Source: an uncultured Bacillota bacterium | Lineage (GTDB): Bacteria > Bacillota_I > Bacilli_A > RFN20 > CAG-826 | DNA length: 64,000 bases | Direction: 5' to 3' | Assembly (NCBI GenBank): GCA_949289845.1 | Contig: CASEPN010000004.1 | Location: 1 to 64,000, forward strand | In this document: positions 26,758-36,508 of the stretch, in pieces | Numbering within the stretch: position 1 is the first letter of the stretch | Layout of the letters: each line of letters opens with the position of its first letter | The notes under the pieces: model-generated | The model's database searches: none | What the model saw: only the letters and a program-made list of their open reading frames with translations | Told to the model about the DNA's origin: nothing | Made by a program: the position numbers and the translations under genes

Positions 26758-26786
26758 GGGGCGCGCTTAGTGGTGCGCCCCTTTTT
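26758..26786. terminator. bidirectional terminator between frr and LRR gene
   Basis: GGGGCGC/GCGCCCC, a 7-bp stem with a 10-nt loop that can pair further, followed by TTTTT on the plus strand. On the minus side A/T-rich sequence follows as well, so it may also end the convergent LRR gene. Confidence 0.75.
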
Positions 26787-26809
26787 CGTTGCAAATCAAG
26801 AGCGAAATA

Positions 26810-27685
26810 CTAGATTTTAAGAATACCGTCGGTGCAGGTGACCTCGGTGATCGAAGAGCCTTCCGCCCAGTCGCTCGCCTTCTTTACGAGGCTCCAGGCG
26901 GCCCTGGTGCCCTCGAAGGAGAGGCTGTCGAGCCCGCTTCCGGAGAAGACGCTGCTCCCGATCTCCTCAACGCCGACGGGGAGGCTCATCTCAAGGAGGG
27001 AGGCGCAGCCCATGAAGGCCTCGCTTCCAATGCCCACGAGCGCGCCCGGGACATCGATTTCCACAAGGGAGGAGTTCTTGAAGGCTCCCTTTCCGATGGA
27101 AAGCCCGTTACCAAGGCGACCTTCGGTCAGGTAAACGGTCTGTATCGGAGCGTCCTGGAAGGCATAGTCGCTGATTTCCGAGAGGGGTGCCTCGAAATAG
27201 ATTTCGCGAAGGGAGGAGCTTTCTTCAAGAAGGGGCTCCCCATCTCCCACGACGGCGACCCTCGCAAGCGCGCCGGAGCGATATTCAAACCGAGGAGCGA
27301 TGCAGGCAGTCGCCCCTTCCGGTGGGACGAGCTCATCGATCCGGTAGTAGCCGGTCTCCTCATGAAAGGAGAGACCGATCGTGCCAGAGGGGGTTCCTTC
27401 CTCCTCGATGCGGAGCATGTTCCCGTCGTAGTAGCCTGCTCTCCCGTCCTCGTAGTGAGTGGGAGTCTCCCCAGTTTCCGGAACGGAATTGAGGCCTATT
27501 GCGCCGACGACGATCGCCGCGGTCATGAGGGCGACGAGCAAGACGCCTAGCGATCCGGCGACGATGTAGGTGATCATCGCCTTCTTGCGGATGGCCTCCG
27601 AGCTCTGGTCTACGGAAGGCGCCTCGCTCTTGCGGATGGGCGTCCGGACGCGGGGTTCCTCGCTTTTCTTCTCTTCTTCGTCCAT
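26810..27685 (-). CDS. membrane-anchored leucine-rich-repeat (BspA/LRR_5-like) protein
   Basis: This 291-residue protein has a charged cytoplasmic tail (about 1-35), one membrane segment (ITYIVAGSLGVLLVALMTAAIVVGAIG near 38-64) and an extracellular part. The outer part contains BspA-type repeats, for example LSEISDYAFQDAPIQTVYL, LSIGKGAFKNSSLVEIDV, LVGIGSEAFMGCASLLEMSL and VEEIGSSVFSGSGLDSLSF. Such repeats mediate surface binding in gut and oral bacteria. It is inserted in reverse between frr and uppS, normally adjacent. The start ATG 27685 has TATCAT 8 nt upstream on the minus strand, consistent with a leaderless message. Confidence 0.82.
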   Translation of the reverse strand: MDEEEKKSEEPRVRTPIRKSEAPSVDQSSEAIRKKAMITYIVAGSLGVLLVALMTAAIVVGAIGLNSVPETGETPTHYEDGRAGYYDGNMLRIEEEGTPSGTIGLSFHEETGYYRIDELVPPEGATACIAPRFEYRSGALARVAVVGDGEPLLEESSSLREIYFEAPLSEISDYAFQDAPIQTVYLTEGRLGNGLSIGKGAFKNSSLVEIDVPGALVGIGSEAFMGCASLLEMSLPVGVEEIGSSVFSGSGLDSLSFEGTRAAWSLVKKASDWAEGSSITEVTCTDGILKI

Positions 27686-27747
27686 GGCTAGGGATGATAG
27701 ACGATTCCTCGCGCTCGCGCACCTAGGCTATGAGCCCTTGCGGGCGC

Positions 27748-27753
27748 TATAAT
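27748..27753 (+). promoter_or_regulatory. -10 box of leaderless uppS
   Basis: A perfect TATAAT lies 7 nt before the uppS ATG. No Shine-Dalgarno sequence is present. Confidence 0.62.
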
Positions 27754-27760
27754 TTCCTAG

Positions 27761-28483
27761 ATGCGTAAAGAAGGCCTTTCGCTGAAGATCCCCCGCCACA
27801 TCGCCTTCATCATGGACGGAAACGGACGATGGGCCAAGAGGCGTGGGCTCCCTCGTTCCGCCGGGCATAAGAGGGCCTGCGAGAGGCTCGGCGAGGTTTT
27901 CGACGCGTGCAAGGGCCTCGGCATTCCCTGCGCGAGCCTTTATGCCTTCTCCACAGAGAACTGGAGCCGCCCTGAGGAGGAGATCCGCCTCCTGATGGGC
28001 TATCTCTTGAATTTCTGCGAGAAGGAGTTCCCAAGGCTCCAGAAGGACGGGGTCCGCCTTCTTCATTCGGGGAGAAGGGACCGCCTTTCCCGTGAGGTTC
28101 TTTGCGCCCTGGACAAGGCGGTGGAGTCAAGCAAGGAGAACGATTCTCTCATCGTCAACGTCTGCCTTGACTACGGGGGCAGGGAGGAGATCGCCGAGGC
28201 CGCCCGTAGGTTCGCCCGCGATGTCCAAGGGGGCATGGACGTCGACTCGCTCGATGAGGAGGGCTTCCGGAAATACCTATATCACCCGGAGCTCCCTGAC
28301 GTCGATCTTCTGGTCCGGACGTCTGGAGAGGAGAGGATTTCCAATTTCCTACTCTTTGAGCTAGCTTATGCGGAGTTTTATTTCACTCCTACATGCTGGC
28401 CTGACTTCGGCAAGAAAGAGCTCGAGCTTGCCTTGGAGGAGTTTTCGCGGCGGGACAGGCGCTTCGGGAGGATAGAGGGATGA
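27761..28483 (+). CDS. uppS: Undecaprenyl diphosphate synthase
   Basis: UppS extends farnesyl diphosphate with cis-isoprene units to the C55 lipid carrier used for cell-wall synthesis. The 240-residue protein has IPRHIAFIMDGNGRWAKRRG with the metal-binding Asp, AGHKRACERL, LYAFSTENWSRPEEEI, VCLDYGGREEI and the C-terminal DLLVRTSGEERISNFLLFELAYAEFYF. It overlaps cdsA by ATGA. Its presence implies the organism makes a lipid-carrier-dependent envelope, unlike most wall-less Mollicutes. Confidence 0.95.
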   Translation: MRKEGLSLKIPRHIAFIMDGNGRWAKRRGLPRSAGHKRACERLGEVFDACKGLGIPCASLYAFSTENWSRPEEEIRLLMGYLLNFCEKEFPRLQKDGVRLLHSGRRDRLSREVLCALDKAVESSKENDSLIVNVCLDYGGREEIAEAARRFARDVQGGMDVDSLDEEGFRKYLYHPELPDVDLLVRTSGEERISNFLLFELAYAEFYFTPTCWPDFGKKELELALEEFSRRDRRFGRIEG

Positions 28484-29523
28484 ACCTTCAGGAAGAGTTC
28501 CGGATGAACAAGCCTGGCGAGGGCTACAAGGCCTCCCTGAGGAGCCGCGTCATCGTCGCCATCATCCTCATCCTTATCCTTGTCCCGATGATTTTCCTCG
28601 GGTCGTGGTACTTCTTCGCGGTGATGGCGCTTTTCCTTGCAATCGGGGTCTACGAAATCATGAAGGCCCCTGGCAAGAAGTACGGCTGGTGGGTGTGGGT
28701 CATCACGTACGTGGCGACCTTCCTCTACGTCTACTGGTTCGTCCTAAAGACGAATCTCGGGGCCTGGCTAGACGACCCGAACGGGTACGCCTTCTCCCTT
28801 GAGGAGCATTACGGGGGCCTCACGATCTCCGTCATCGGGATCGCGACCACGCTTGCCTCCTATTTCCTCGTCGCGCTTCTCGACAAGCGCTTCGACTTCG
28901 GGGACGTCGCCTACTTCTTTCTGATGACCTTCCTGGTGGGCATCGGCTTCCAGAGCCTATTCTTCCTCCGCTACTACCCGTTCTACCTTGCCGGGGAGAT
29001 GCCTGAATACCTCTGGTACGAAGGACTTGGAGGATCCGCGCTCATCGGGAACACGAACTTCCGCTACCTTCTCTCCTCGTCCCTCTTCTTCCTGATGGCG
29101 GCGGGCACCATCATCAATGACACCTGCGCCTACTTCGGGGGCATCTATTTCGGGAAGCACAAGCTCACGCGCATTTCTCCCAAGAAGACGTGGGAGGGCT
29201 TCGTCTTCGGCGTTGTTGGCTCCTTCCTTGCCAACTGCGCGATCCTCTTCTCCATGGCGGGCGCCGGCTACCCCGTCCTTCCTACGCTTGACCTTGCCCA
29301 TTGGTACTGGATCCTTCTTGTGGCGATCGCGATTCCTCTGATCGCTGTCCTCGGGGACCTTTCCCTCTCCCTCATCAAGAGGCACTTCGCGATCAAGGAC
29401 TTCGGGACGGTGCTCCGTGGGCACGGGGGAGTGCTCGATCGCGCCGACAGCATCATGTTCGTCTCGATCGGGCTTTCCATCCTGATGATCTTCATCGGGC
29501 ACGGGTGGAACTTCTTCGTCTGA
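28480..29523 (+). CDS. cdsA: Phosphatidate cytidylyltransferase (CDP-diglyceride synthase)
   Basis: CdsA makes CDP-diacylglycerol, the precursor of phosphatidylglycerol. The protein has 347 residues and about eight membrane segments. The family signature is near the C-terminus: DLSLSLIKRHFAIKDFGTVL then RGHGGVLDRADSIMF. The motif SPKKTWEGFVFG precedes it. It is longer than the usual ~270 aa because of a hydrophilic N-terminus and an extended central loop. It lies in uppS-cdsA-dxr-rseP with start/stop overlaps (ATGA, TGATG). Confidence 0.93.
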   Translation: MNLQEEFRMNKPGEGYKASLRSRVIVAIILILILVPMIFLGSWYFFAVMALFLAIGVYEIMKAPGKKYGWWVWVITYVATFLYVYWFVLKTNLGAWLDDPNGYAFSLEEHYGGLTISVIGIATTLASYFLVALLDKRFDFGDVAYFFLMTFLVGIGFQSLFFLRYYPFYLAGEMPEYLWYEGLGGSALIGNTNFRYLLSSSLFFLMAAGTIINDTCAYFGGIYFGKHKLTRISPKKTWEGFVFGVVGSFLANCAILFSMAGAGYPVLPTLDLAHWYWILLVAIAIPLIAVLGDLSLSLIKRHFAIKDFGTVLRGHGGVLDRADSIMFVSIGLSILMIFIGHGWNFFV

Positions 29524-30680
29524 TGAAAAGGGTTCTGCTCCTTGGCGTCTCCGGGAACATCGGCACCCAGGCGCTGGACGTGCTTGGGAAGGCGAGGGAC
29601 TCCTATTGCCTGGAAGGAATCAGCGTAGGCAGAAATTCCGATGTTGTAGATGGGATTCTCAAGGATTTTCCTACAATCCGTCTTGTGTATCTGATTGATT
29701 CGGAGAAGGCGGGTTTCCTTCGGAAGAAGCACCCATCTATCCGTTTCTTCTCCGGGGAAGAGGGCCTGGGGGAGATTGTCGAGGCCTTCCGGGGAGATAT
29801 CGTCCTCAACGCGATCCTGGGCTTCGCCGGACTCCTGCCTAGCCTTCGGGCGCTGGAGAAAGGGAAGGTGCTCGCCCTGGCGAACAAGGAGAGCCTTGTC
29901 GTCGGGGGCGCGCTCATCCCTCCGCTTCTTGAAAGGCACGGTGGCTCCATCATTCCGATCGATTCGGAGCATGTCGCCTTCCGGAAGTGTCTGAACAAGG
30001 CGAGGGGCAGGCCTTGGAAGAAGTTCCTCATCACCGCCTCCGGAGGCGCCTTTCGCGACTTCTCCCGCGAAGAGGCGAGGTACCTCCCTGCGGACTGCGC
30101 CCTCGTGCACCCGACCTGGAAGATGGGGAAGAAGATCACCATCGACAGCGCGACGATGTTCAACAAGGGCTTCGAGATCATCGAGGCGATGAGGCTTTTC
30201 TCAATCAAAAGGGAGGAGATCGAGGTCCTCATGCACCGGGAATCCCTTGTCCATAGCGCTATCCTCTTAGAGGATGGGAAGTATCTCGCCGACGTGGGGA
30301 AGCCCGACATGAGGGAGGCGATCCGCTTCGCCTTGGAAGGAGGGACTTCCTCCTCCGGCGTCGTGGAGGTCTCTTCCCTGGACGAAATCGAAGGTGCTAG
30401 CTTCGCCCCGTTTTCTTCGGAACGCTTTCCTGCCGTCTCGATCGCCATGGAGGCGGAAAGGATGGGAGGGGACAGGACCGCTGTCCTCAACGGCGCGGAC
30501 GAGGAGGCTGTGGCCCGCTACCTGAAGGGCGAGATTGGGATCCTCGGGATTGAGAAAGCGGTCGCCCTGGCGCTCCATGAGGTGCCGGGCGGGGCCGGCT
30601 TGTCGTATGATGCTCTTCGCGCATCCGACCGGAACGCCCGTTCCTTCGTGCGCAGCCTTCCTGCGAGTGCCTTGAACTGA
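29523..30680 (+). CDS. dxr: 1-deoxy-D-xylulose 5-phosphate reductoisomerase
   Basis: Dxr makes MEP in the non-mevalonate isoprenoid pathway that feeds UppS. The 385-residue protein has the NADPH motif LLLGVSGNIGTQALDVL (usually GSTGSIG), LANKESLVVGG, IDSEHVAFRKC with catalytic Asp and Glu (family: DSEHNAIFQ), SGGAFRD, HPTWKMGKKITIDSATMFNKG and FEIIEAMRLF with the third Glu. The Asn of SEHNAIF is Val here. The start overlaps the cdsA stop by one base. The frame is open further upstream, but that would lie inside cdsA. Confidence 0.94.
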   Translation: MKRVLLLGVSGNIGTQALDVLGKARDSYCLEGISVGRNSDVVDGILKDFPTIRLVYLIDSEKAGFLRKKHPSIRFFSGEEGLGEIVEAFRGDIVLNAILGFAGLLPSLRALEKGKVLALANKESLVVGGALIPPLLERHGGSIIPIDSEHVAFRKCLNKARGRPWKKFLITASGGAFRDFSREEARYLPADCALVHPTWKMGKKITIDSATMFNKGFEIIEAMRLFSIKREEIEVLMHRESLVHSAILLEDGKYLADVGKPDMREAIRFALEGGTSSSGVVEVSSLDEIEGASFAPFSSERFPAVSIAMEAERMGGDRTAVLNGADEEAVARYLKGEIGILGIEKAVALALHEVPGGAGLSYDALRASDRNARSFVRSLPASALN

Positions 30681-32014
30681 TGAACACCTTTATCACGATC
30701 CTCATCCTGATCCTGATGCTCGGGATCCTCCTTGCGACCCATGAGCTCGGGCATCTTCTTCTTGCGAAGGGATTCAACGTCTTTTGCCTAGAGTATTCGA
30801 TCGGCTTCGGGCCCAGGCTCTTCAAATTCCGGAAGAGGGGCGGCGAGACGGACTATTCCCTGCGCCTTCTTCCCTTGGGCGGCTACGTGTCGATGTACGC
30901 GGAGGGGGTCGAGCTCGAAGACGGGCAAAGCGTCCCCCCGGAACGTTCCATTGAGGGGATAAGCGCCGGCAAGCGGGCGCTCGTGATGCTCGGTGGCATC
31001 GCGATGAACCTGCTCTTCTCCCTAATCTTCACCTTCATCTACGCCCTCGCCTTCCCGAACTCCTACCAGGCCCAGGCAATCTACGTGGACACCGGGTTTT
31101 CCACTTCCATCTGCTCCGCGAGCGCCCTCTGGGGCGAAGGGGAACTAGGAGGGGAAGCCTTCGACTACGAGCACGAGAGGATCTATAGCCCTGAGATCCT
31201 GATGGATGCGAACCTCAACCAGCGCGGCTACCTCATCGACTCGGAGGTCGTGATCGGCGAGGAGACGTACGCCGCGGTCTTCCTTTCCTCCTCCCTTTCT
31301 GGGACGAGGCTCCTGGACGGGCTCACCTTCTATCCGATCGACATGGGGAAGGCTGTGACGGCCGAGGATGAGGCGCTTGGGATCTTCGGGCGCCCCGATT
31401 TCATGGCGAGCCCTTATTCCTTCAAGGGAGGCGAGACCTTCCGTCTTGACCTCATGGTCATCTCCGCGGAATCCCCGGAGGCGCGGCCGGAGCTAGATGC
31501 CGCCACTCTTGCCGAGGCGGTGGATAACCCCGTTTCCATCGAGGTCTCCGCAGTCGAGGAAGGCGGCTCCCTCCGCCTAACGGGCACGGACTTCCGCCTT
31601 GCGATCTTCGAGGCGTACGCCCCGCTCGGGGAGCGTTTCCAGACCGGGTGCGAGTACTTCGCGAACTTCTTCGTCGCGATCGGGCAAGGGCTAGGCGCGC
31701 TCTTCTCCTTTGACTTCAGCCAGCTGGGCTCGGTCGTCGCGATGGGAAGCGTTCTCTCCCAGTCCTCCGCGGCCATGGGGTGGGGAAGGACCTTCTTCTT
31801 TTATGGCGGCTACCTCGCGCTGAACCTCGCGATACTGAACCTCATCCCCATCCCTGGCCTCGACGGCTGGCAGCTTCTCGTCACCGGGGTGGAGAAGGTG
31901 TTCCGCCGCAAGATTCCGGACAAGATCAAGAACATTGTCTCCTACGTCGGTCTTGGGCTTCTCCTGCTCCTCGGCGTGGGTATCATCGTGAAAGATGTCA
32001 TTGGCTTGTTCTGA
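30680..32014 (+). CDS. rseP: RseP/RasP-type site-2 protease
   Basis: Intramembrane zinc metalloprotease that clips membrane-bound regulators or leftover signal peptides. The 444-residue protein has the HELGH zinc motif in the first membrane segment, LPLGGYVSM after it, and NLIPIPGLDGWQLL near the C-terminus as the third zinc ligand (family: PALDGGRLL; here Gly-Trp). The ~230-residue region between membrane segments 2 and 3 lacks recognisable PDZ glycine/GD motifs, so its PDZ domain is divergent or replaced. It overlaps dxr by one base; proS, often next, is absent. Confidence 0.88.
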   Translation: MNTFITILILILMLGILLATHELGHLLLAKGFNVFCLEYSIGFGPRLFKFRKRGGETDYSLRLLPLGGYVSMYAEGVELEDGQSVPPERSIEGISAGKRALVMLGGIAMNLLFSLIFTFIYALAFPNSYQAQAIYVDTGFSTSICSASALWGEGELGGEAFDYEHERIYSPEILMDANLNQRGYLIDSEVVIGEETYAAVFLSSSLSGTRLLDGLTFYPIDMGKAVTAEDEALGIFGRPDFMASPYSFKGGETFRLDLMVISAESPEARPELDAATLAEAVDNPVSIEVSAVEEGGSLRLTGTDFRLAIFEAYAPLGERFQTGCEYFANFFVAIGQGLGALFSFDFSQLGSVVAMGSVLSQSSAAMGWGRTFFFYGGYLALNLAILNLIPIPGLDGWQLLVTGVEKVFRRKIPDKIKNIVSYVGLGLLLLLGVGIIVKDVIGLF

Positions 32015-32023
32015 GGTTCTTGG

Positions 32024-35000
32024 ATGAGGGATATCACCGCGCGCTTCCTTCGTTCCATCGGCGTGCCCGAGGGCTCGCTCGACGTCGAGCTCATCGCGGC
32101 GAAGAGGGTCGCGGGGAACGTCCTTTCGATGACCATCCGGAAGGAAAGTCCCTGGCGGGCCGAGGAGCTCGAGCTCTTCATCGAGGGCCTCGGGACGATC
32201 GACTACGCCTACGAGATGTCCTACGTATACGGGAGGAGGCCCTCCCAGGGGGATCTCCTCTCCCTTTTTAACGACTGGTTCTTCCTGCACGAAAGATGCG
32301 GGGCGCATGAGCTTCTTTTCCCTGGGGAAGGGGGAATCCAGATCGTCCCGATGGAAGGGGAAGGGGCAGAGGCCCTGAAGATGAAGGCCAGCCGCTTCCA
32401 GGATTTGCTTCGCTACATCTGCTATCCGCCCGAGTTCCTCGAGGTGGGGCTCTTTGAGAAGAAGGAACAGTCTTTGGAAGAGCCAGAGGAGGCTCCCGAT
32501 GCCTTGGGCACCCAGGAGGAACCCTTCCCCGAACCTATCCCTGAACCTCAGGACGAGGACTGGGAGAAGGCCAGGGCCGAGGAAGAGGCGAGGGAAAGGG
32601 AACTCGGGAAAGAGGCCGGGAGGCTCTATGTCGAGTCGATCCGCGCGGAAAACATTGCAGAAACCAGGCGAAGGGCGAAAAAACGGGGGAACTACGTTTC
32701 CTGCTCCTCGATCAACGAGGCCCTTTCCCTCCAGTCTGGGAATGTCGAGATCGCCGGGCGGATCGCCTCCATGGACTTTAAGAGGACGAGGAAGGGCGGC
32801 TTCGGTGGAAGCATGCTTCTTTACGATGCCACCAACGGAGTCTTCTGCCGCTCCTTCTCGGGGAAGGCTCTCCCCGAGGACTTGCTGAAGTCCCTCAAGG
32901 TCGAGGATTACATCCTTGTCCGAGGGGGAATCGAGCTCGACGAGCGCATGAACGAGCTCCAGATCTACGTCCACTCCATCGAACAGCTCGGGGAATACCC
33001 GATGAGGGACGACCCCTCTCCCGTGAAGAGGGTGGAGCTCCACCTCCACACGAGAATGTCCGCGATGGACGGGATCGGCGACATGGACGCTTACTGCAGG
33101 CTTGCCGCCCATATGGGTATGAAGGCGATCGCGGTCACCGACCACGCTGTCATCCAGTCCTTCCCTGAGGCGGAGCAAGCCGGGAAGAAGCACAAACTCA
33201 AGGTGCTCTACGGCTGCGAGTTCAACATGTTCGACTACCCGAGGTATGTCTTCAACGGGACGGACGTGCCTCTTGCGCGGGGGCGCTACTGCGTCTTCGA
33301 CTTCGAGACCACCGGGCTAAGCGCCATCTACGACCGCCCGACGGAGTTCGGCGCGGTCATCCTTGAGAACGGGGTGGTCGTTGACCGATTCGACACCTTC
33401 ATCAACCCAGAGATGCCGATTCCTCCCTTCATCGCGGAGAAGACCCGCATCACCGACGAGATGGTGAAGGACGCCCCGAAGAACGACGAGGCGCTGGAGA
33501 AGATCCTCGCCTTCGTGGGGGACGCCGTCATGGTCAGCCATAACGCGACCTTCGACATCGGCTTCCTGAACGCCATGTGCGCTCGCGCGGGAAAGCCGCC
33601 CGTCAAGAACGCGGTCGTCGACACGCTAGCCCTCAGCCACTATCTCTTCCCGAACGCGAAGGGCCACCGCCTCGGCGACCTTTCCAAGAACCTGAAGCTA
33701 GAGGTGTACAAGGAAGACGCCGCCCACCGCGCGGACTTCGACGCCGAGGCCCTTTCCTCTGTCTGGCAGGCGATCATCAGCCTGCTCCTCAAGGAGGATC
33801 CCGCGCTCACGGTGAAGGGGCTGGCGAATTTGCGGAGCGACAACCCGAACCTCTTCAAGCACCTGAGGGTCAGGCACTGCATCGCGCTGGCAAGGAACAG
33901 GGAAGGCCTGCGCTCGCTTTATCGGCTCATTTCGGAAAGCCACGTCCGGTACCTGGCCTCCGGCTCCGAGCCGAAGATCCCGAGGACGGAGATCGAGAGG
34001 TACCGGAAGGACCTTATCCTGGGATCCGCCTGCTTCAACGGCGAGGTGTTCGAGGCCGCTTCGAGAGGCCGTTATGAGGATTTGGTCGAGGCGTGCCGCT
34101 TCTATGACTATGTCGAGATCCAGCCTCCCGCGAACTATTCCTACCGCGTGAACATCGGGGACTTCTCCGAAGGGCGCGTTGTGGAACTTCTCCAGCTCAT
34201 CGCCAAGGCCGCCGGGGAGGCGGGGGTGCCGGTTTGCGCGACAGGGGACTGCCACTACCCGGATCCTGAGGACAAGGTCGCGAGGGACGTCCTCATCGCC
34301 TCTCCTTCCGTCGGACGTGGGACGCATCCTTTGATGAGGGCCCGTTCCCGCGTCGCCTACTTCGATAACCCGGACCAGCACTTCCGCTCGACGGAGGAGA
34401 TGGTCGAGGCCTTCAGTGGGATCTTCCCGCCCGACTACGTCCGGAAGATCGTCATCGACAACACGAACGAGGTCGCCGACAAGTGCGAGGTGTTTCCGAT
34501 TCTCAAGGACAGGCTCTATGCTCCGACATCGAATTTCCCTGGAAGCGACAAGGAACTGCGGGATATCTGCTATCGGAACCTTCATGAGAAGTACGGGGAC
34601 AACCCCGACCCGCTCATCGTGGAACGTCTTGAGAAGGAGCTGAAAGGCATCATCGACAACGGCTATTCCGTCACCTATCTCATCGCCCACTACATCGTGA
34701 AGAAGGCCCATGAGGACGGCTATATCGTCGGTTCCCGTGGCTCGGTAGGGTCGAGCTTCACCGCGACGATGGCAAACATCACCGAGGTGAATCCGCTCCC
34801 TCCGCATTACCTCTGCCCGAAGTGCAAGCACTTCGAATGGGGCGAGGGCGTTCGCTCTGGTTTTGATCTTCCTGAAAAAAAGTGCCCGGTCTGCGGGGAA
34901 ACGATGATCCATGACGGCCAGACGATTCCCTTTGAGACCTTCCTTGGCTTCCACGCCGACAAGGTCCCGGACATCGACCTGAACTTCCCCAAGGACTACC

Positions 35001-36472
35001 AGGCCAGGGCTCACGACTACGCCAGGGAGCTTCTTTCCTCAAAGGAAGAGAACGAGGCCATCGCGAAGGGGCTCGCCCTGGATTCTCCCCACGTCGTGCG
35101 TGCCGGCACCATCTCCACGCTTGAAGACAAGAAGGCGATCGGCTACGTGAGAGGCGCCTACTTCGAGGACTACCTGAAGATGGACCCGAATTCCGAGACC
35201 CGCGGGTTCATCCGCGCCCTTGCCCATCGGATCGTCGGCTCGAAGCTGACCACTGGCCAGCATCCGGGCGGCATTGTCGTTATCCCCAGGGACATGGACA
35301 TCTTCGACTTCACCCCGTTCCAGTACCCTTCCGACGACCCTGAGAAAAGCTGGCTCACGACCCATTTCGAATTCGCGAGCATGCACGACTGCCTTTTGAA
35401 GCTGGACCTTCTCGGGCATGTCGATCCCCTGGCCCTGCGTAGCCTTTCCCTTAGGACAGGGATATCTGCCGAAAGCCTCCCCCTCGGGGATCCGAAGGTG
35501 CTTTCTCTCTTCAACTCTCCTAAGGAACTAGGGCTCAAGACGAATCCTCTCGGCTTCCTGACAGGATCGATCTGCCTCCCGGAGTTCGGCACGAACTTCG
35601 TCCAGAGGATCCTCGCAGACGTCCATCCCCATTCCTTCGACGACCTTCTGATTGTCTCTGGCCTTAGCCACGGGACGGACGTCTGGGCGAACAACATCCA
35701 GGACCTTGTGAGGGATGGGACCGCCACGCTCCGCGAGGTCGTCGGATGCCGCGACGACATCATGACCTACCTCATCTCCTGCGGGGTTTCCTCGCTCGAC
35801 GCATTCAAGATCATGGAGACGGTCCGCAAGAAGGACAAGAACCTCGACGAGAAGCAGGAGGCCATGATGAGGGAGCACGGGGTTCCCGATTGGTACATCG
35901 CCTCCTGTCGCAAGATCCAGTACCTCTTCCCGAGGGCCCATGCGACCGCCTACGTCATTAATGCTGTGCGGAACGCCTGGTACAAGCTCTATCGCCCCCT
36001 GGACTTCTACGCGACCTATTTCAGCGTCCGTTGCGACAGGAAGTTCGACCTTGAGGCGATGACCTCAGGCGAGGAGGCGGTCCTCCGCGCCTACCGGACT
36101 CTTTCGGAGAGGGCAGGCACTCCCGAGGCCAAGGACCTTGACGCCGCCTACATGAAGTCGCTTCAGGCCGCCGCGGAGCTTTATGACCGCGGCTTCCGGG
36201 TAGGGAAAGTCTCTATCACTCGCTCCCTTGTCTCGGACTGGCTCGTCGACGAGAAAGAAAATATGCTCATCCCGCCCTTCACCGCCTTAAGCGGGCTGGG
36301 GGACGCCGCCGCGGAGACCGTGGTCCGGGAACGCGAGAAGAAGCCCTTCCTCTCCCAGGAGGATCTCATGGAACGCACCTCCCTTACGAAGAAGCACCAG
36401 GAGGAGCTGAGGAGGTGCGGCGCTTTGGACGGGCTTAACGAGTCGGACCAGCTCTGGCTCTTTGACTTCTAG
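32024..36472 (+). CDS. polC: DNA polymerase III alpha subunit, PolC type
   Basis: PolC is the replicative polymerase of low-GC Gram-positive bacteria. The 1482-residue protein shows the family order: divergent N-terminal region, OB domain (about 230-330), PHP domain starting VELHLHTRMSAMDG near 337, and the DnaQ-like 3'-5' exonuclease inserted in it (DFETTG at 426, SHNATFDIGFLN, HRADFDAE). The polymerase core follows, with GSRGSVGSSFTATM, a zinc-binding CPKC...CPVC pair and catalytic Asp983/Asp985 in PDIDLNF. The C-terminus has the helix-hairpin-helix region. The length is typical. It marks the lineage as Firmicute-like. Confidence 0.97.
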   Translation: MRDITARFLRSIGVPEGSLDVELIAAKRVAGNVLSMTIRKESPWRAEELELFIEGLGTIDYAYEMSYVYGRRPSQGDLLSLFNDWFFLHERCGAHELLFPGEGGIQIVPMEGEGAEALKMKASRFQDLLRYICYPPEFLEVGLFEKKEQSLEEPEEAPDALGTQEEPFPEPIPEPQDEDWEKARAEEEARERELGKEAGRLYVESIRAENIAETRRRAKKRGNYVSCSSINEALSLQSGNVEIAGRIASMDFKRTRKGGFGGSMLLYDATNGVFCRSFSGKALPEDLLKSLKVEDYILVRGGIELDERMNELQIYVHSIEQLGEYPMRDDPSPVKRVELHLHTRMSAMDGIGDMDAYCRLAAHMGMKAIAVTDHAVIQSFPEAEQAGKKHKLKVLYGCEFNMFDYPRYVFNGTDVPLARGRYCVFDFETTGLSAIYDRPTEFGAVILENGVVVDRFDTFINPEMPIPPFIAEKTRITDEMVKDAPKNDEALEKILAFVGDAVMVSHNATFDIGFLNAMCARAGKPPVKNAVVDTLALSHYLFPNAKGHRLGDLSKNLKLEVYKEDAAHRADFDAEALSSVWQAIISLLLKEDPALTVKGLANLRSDNPNLFKHLRVRHCIALARNREGLRSLYRLISESHVRYLASGSEPKIPRTEIERYRKDLILGSACFNGEVFEAASRGRYEDLVEACRFYDYVEIQPPANYSYRVNIGDFSEGRVVELLQLIAKAAGEAGVPVCATGDCHYPDPEDKVARDVLIASPSVGRGTHPLMRARSRVAYFDNPDQHFRSTEEMVEAFSGIFPPDYVRKIVIDNTNEVADKCEVFPILKDRLYAPTSNFPGSDKELRDICYRNLHEKYGDNPDPLIVERLEKELKGIIDNGYSVTYLIAHYIVKKAHEDGYIVGSRGSVGSSFTATMANITEVNPLPPHYLCPKCKHFEWGEGVRSGFDLPEKKCPVCGETMIHDGQTIPFETFLGFHADKVPDIDLNFPKDYQARAHDYARELLSSKEENEAIAKGLALDSPHVVRAGTISTLEDKKAIGYVRGAYFEDYLKMDPNSETRGFIRALAHRIVGSKLTTGQHPGGIVVIPRDMDIFDFTPFQYPSDDPEKSWLTTHFEFASMHDCLLKLDLLGHVDPLALRSLSLRTGISAESLPLGDPKVLSLFNSPKELGLKTNPLGFLTGSICLPEFGTNFVQRILADVHPHSFDDLLIVSGLSHGTDVWANNIQDLVRDGTATLREVVGCRDDIMTYLISCGVSSLDAFKIMETVRKKDKNLDEKQEAMMREHGVPDWYIASCRKIQYLFPRAHATAYVINAVRNAWYKLYRPLDFYATYFSVRCDRKFDLEAMTSGEEAVLRAYRTLSERAGTPEAKDLDAAYMKSLQAAAELYDRGFRVGKVSITRSLVSDWLVDEKENMLIPPFTALSGLGDAAAETVVREREKKPFLSQEDLMERTSLTKKHQEELRRCGALDGLNESDQLWLFDF

Positions 36473-36508
36473 TCCCGATGTGCTAGTATCCGCTCCGCGG
36501 AAATCCGC

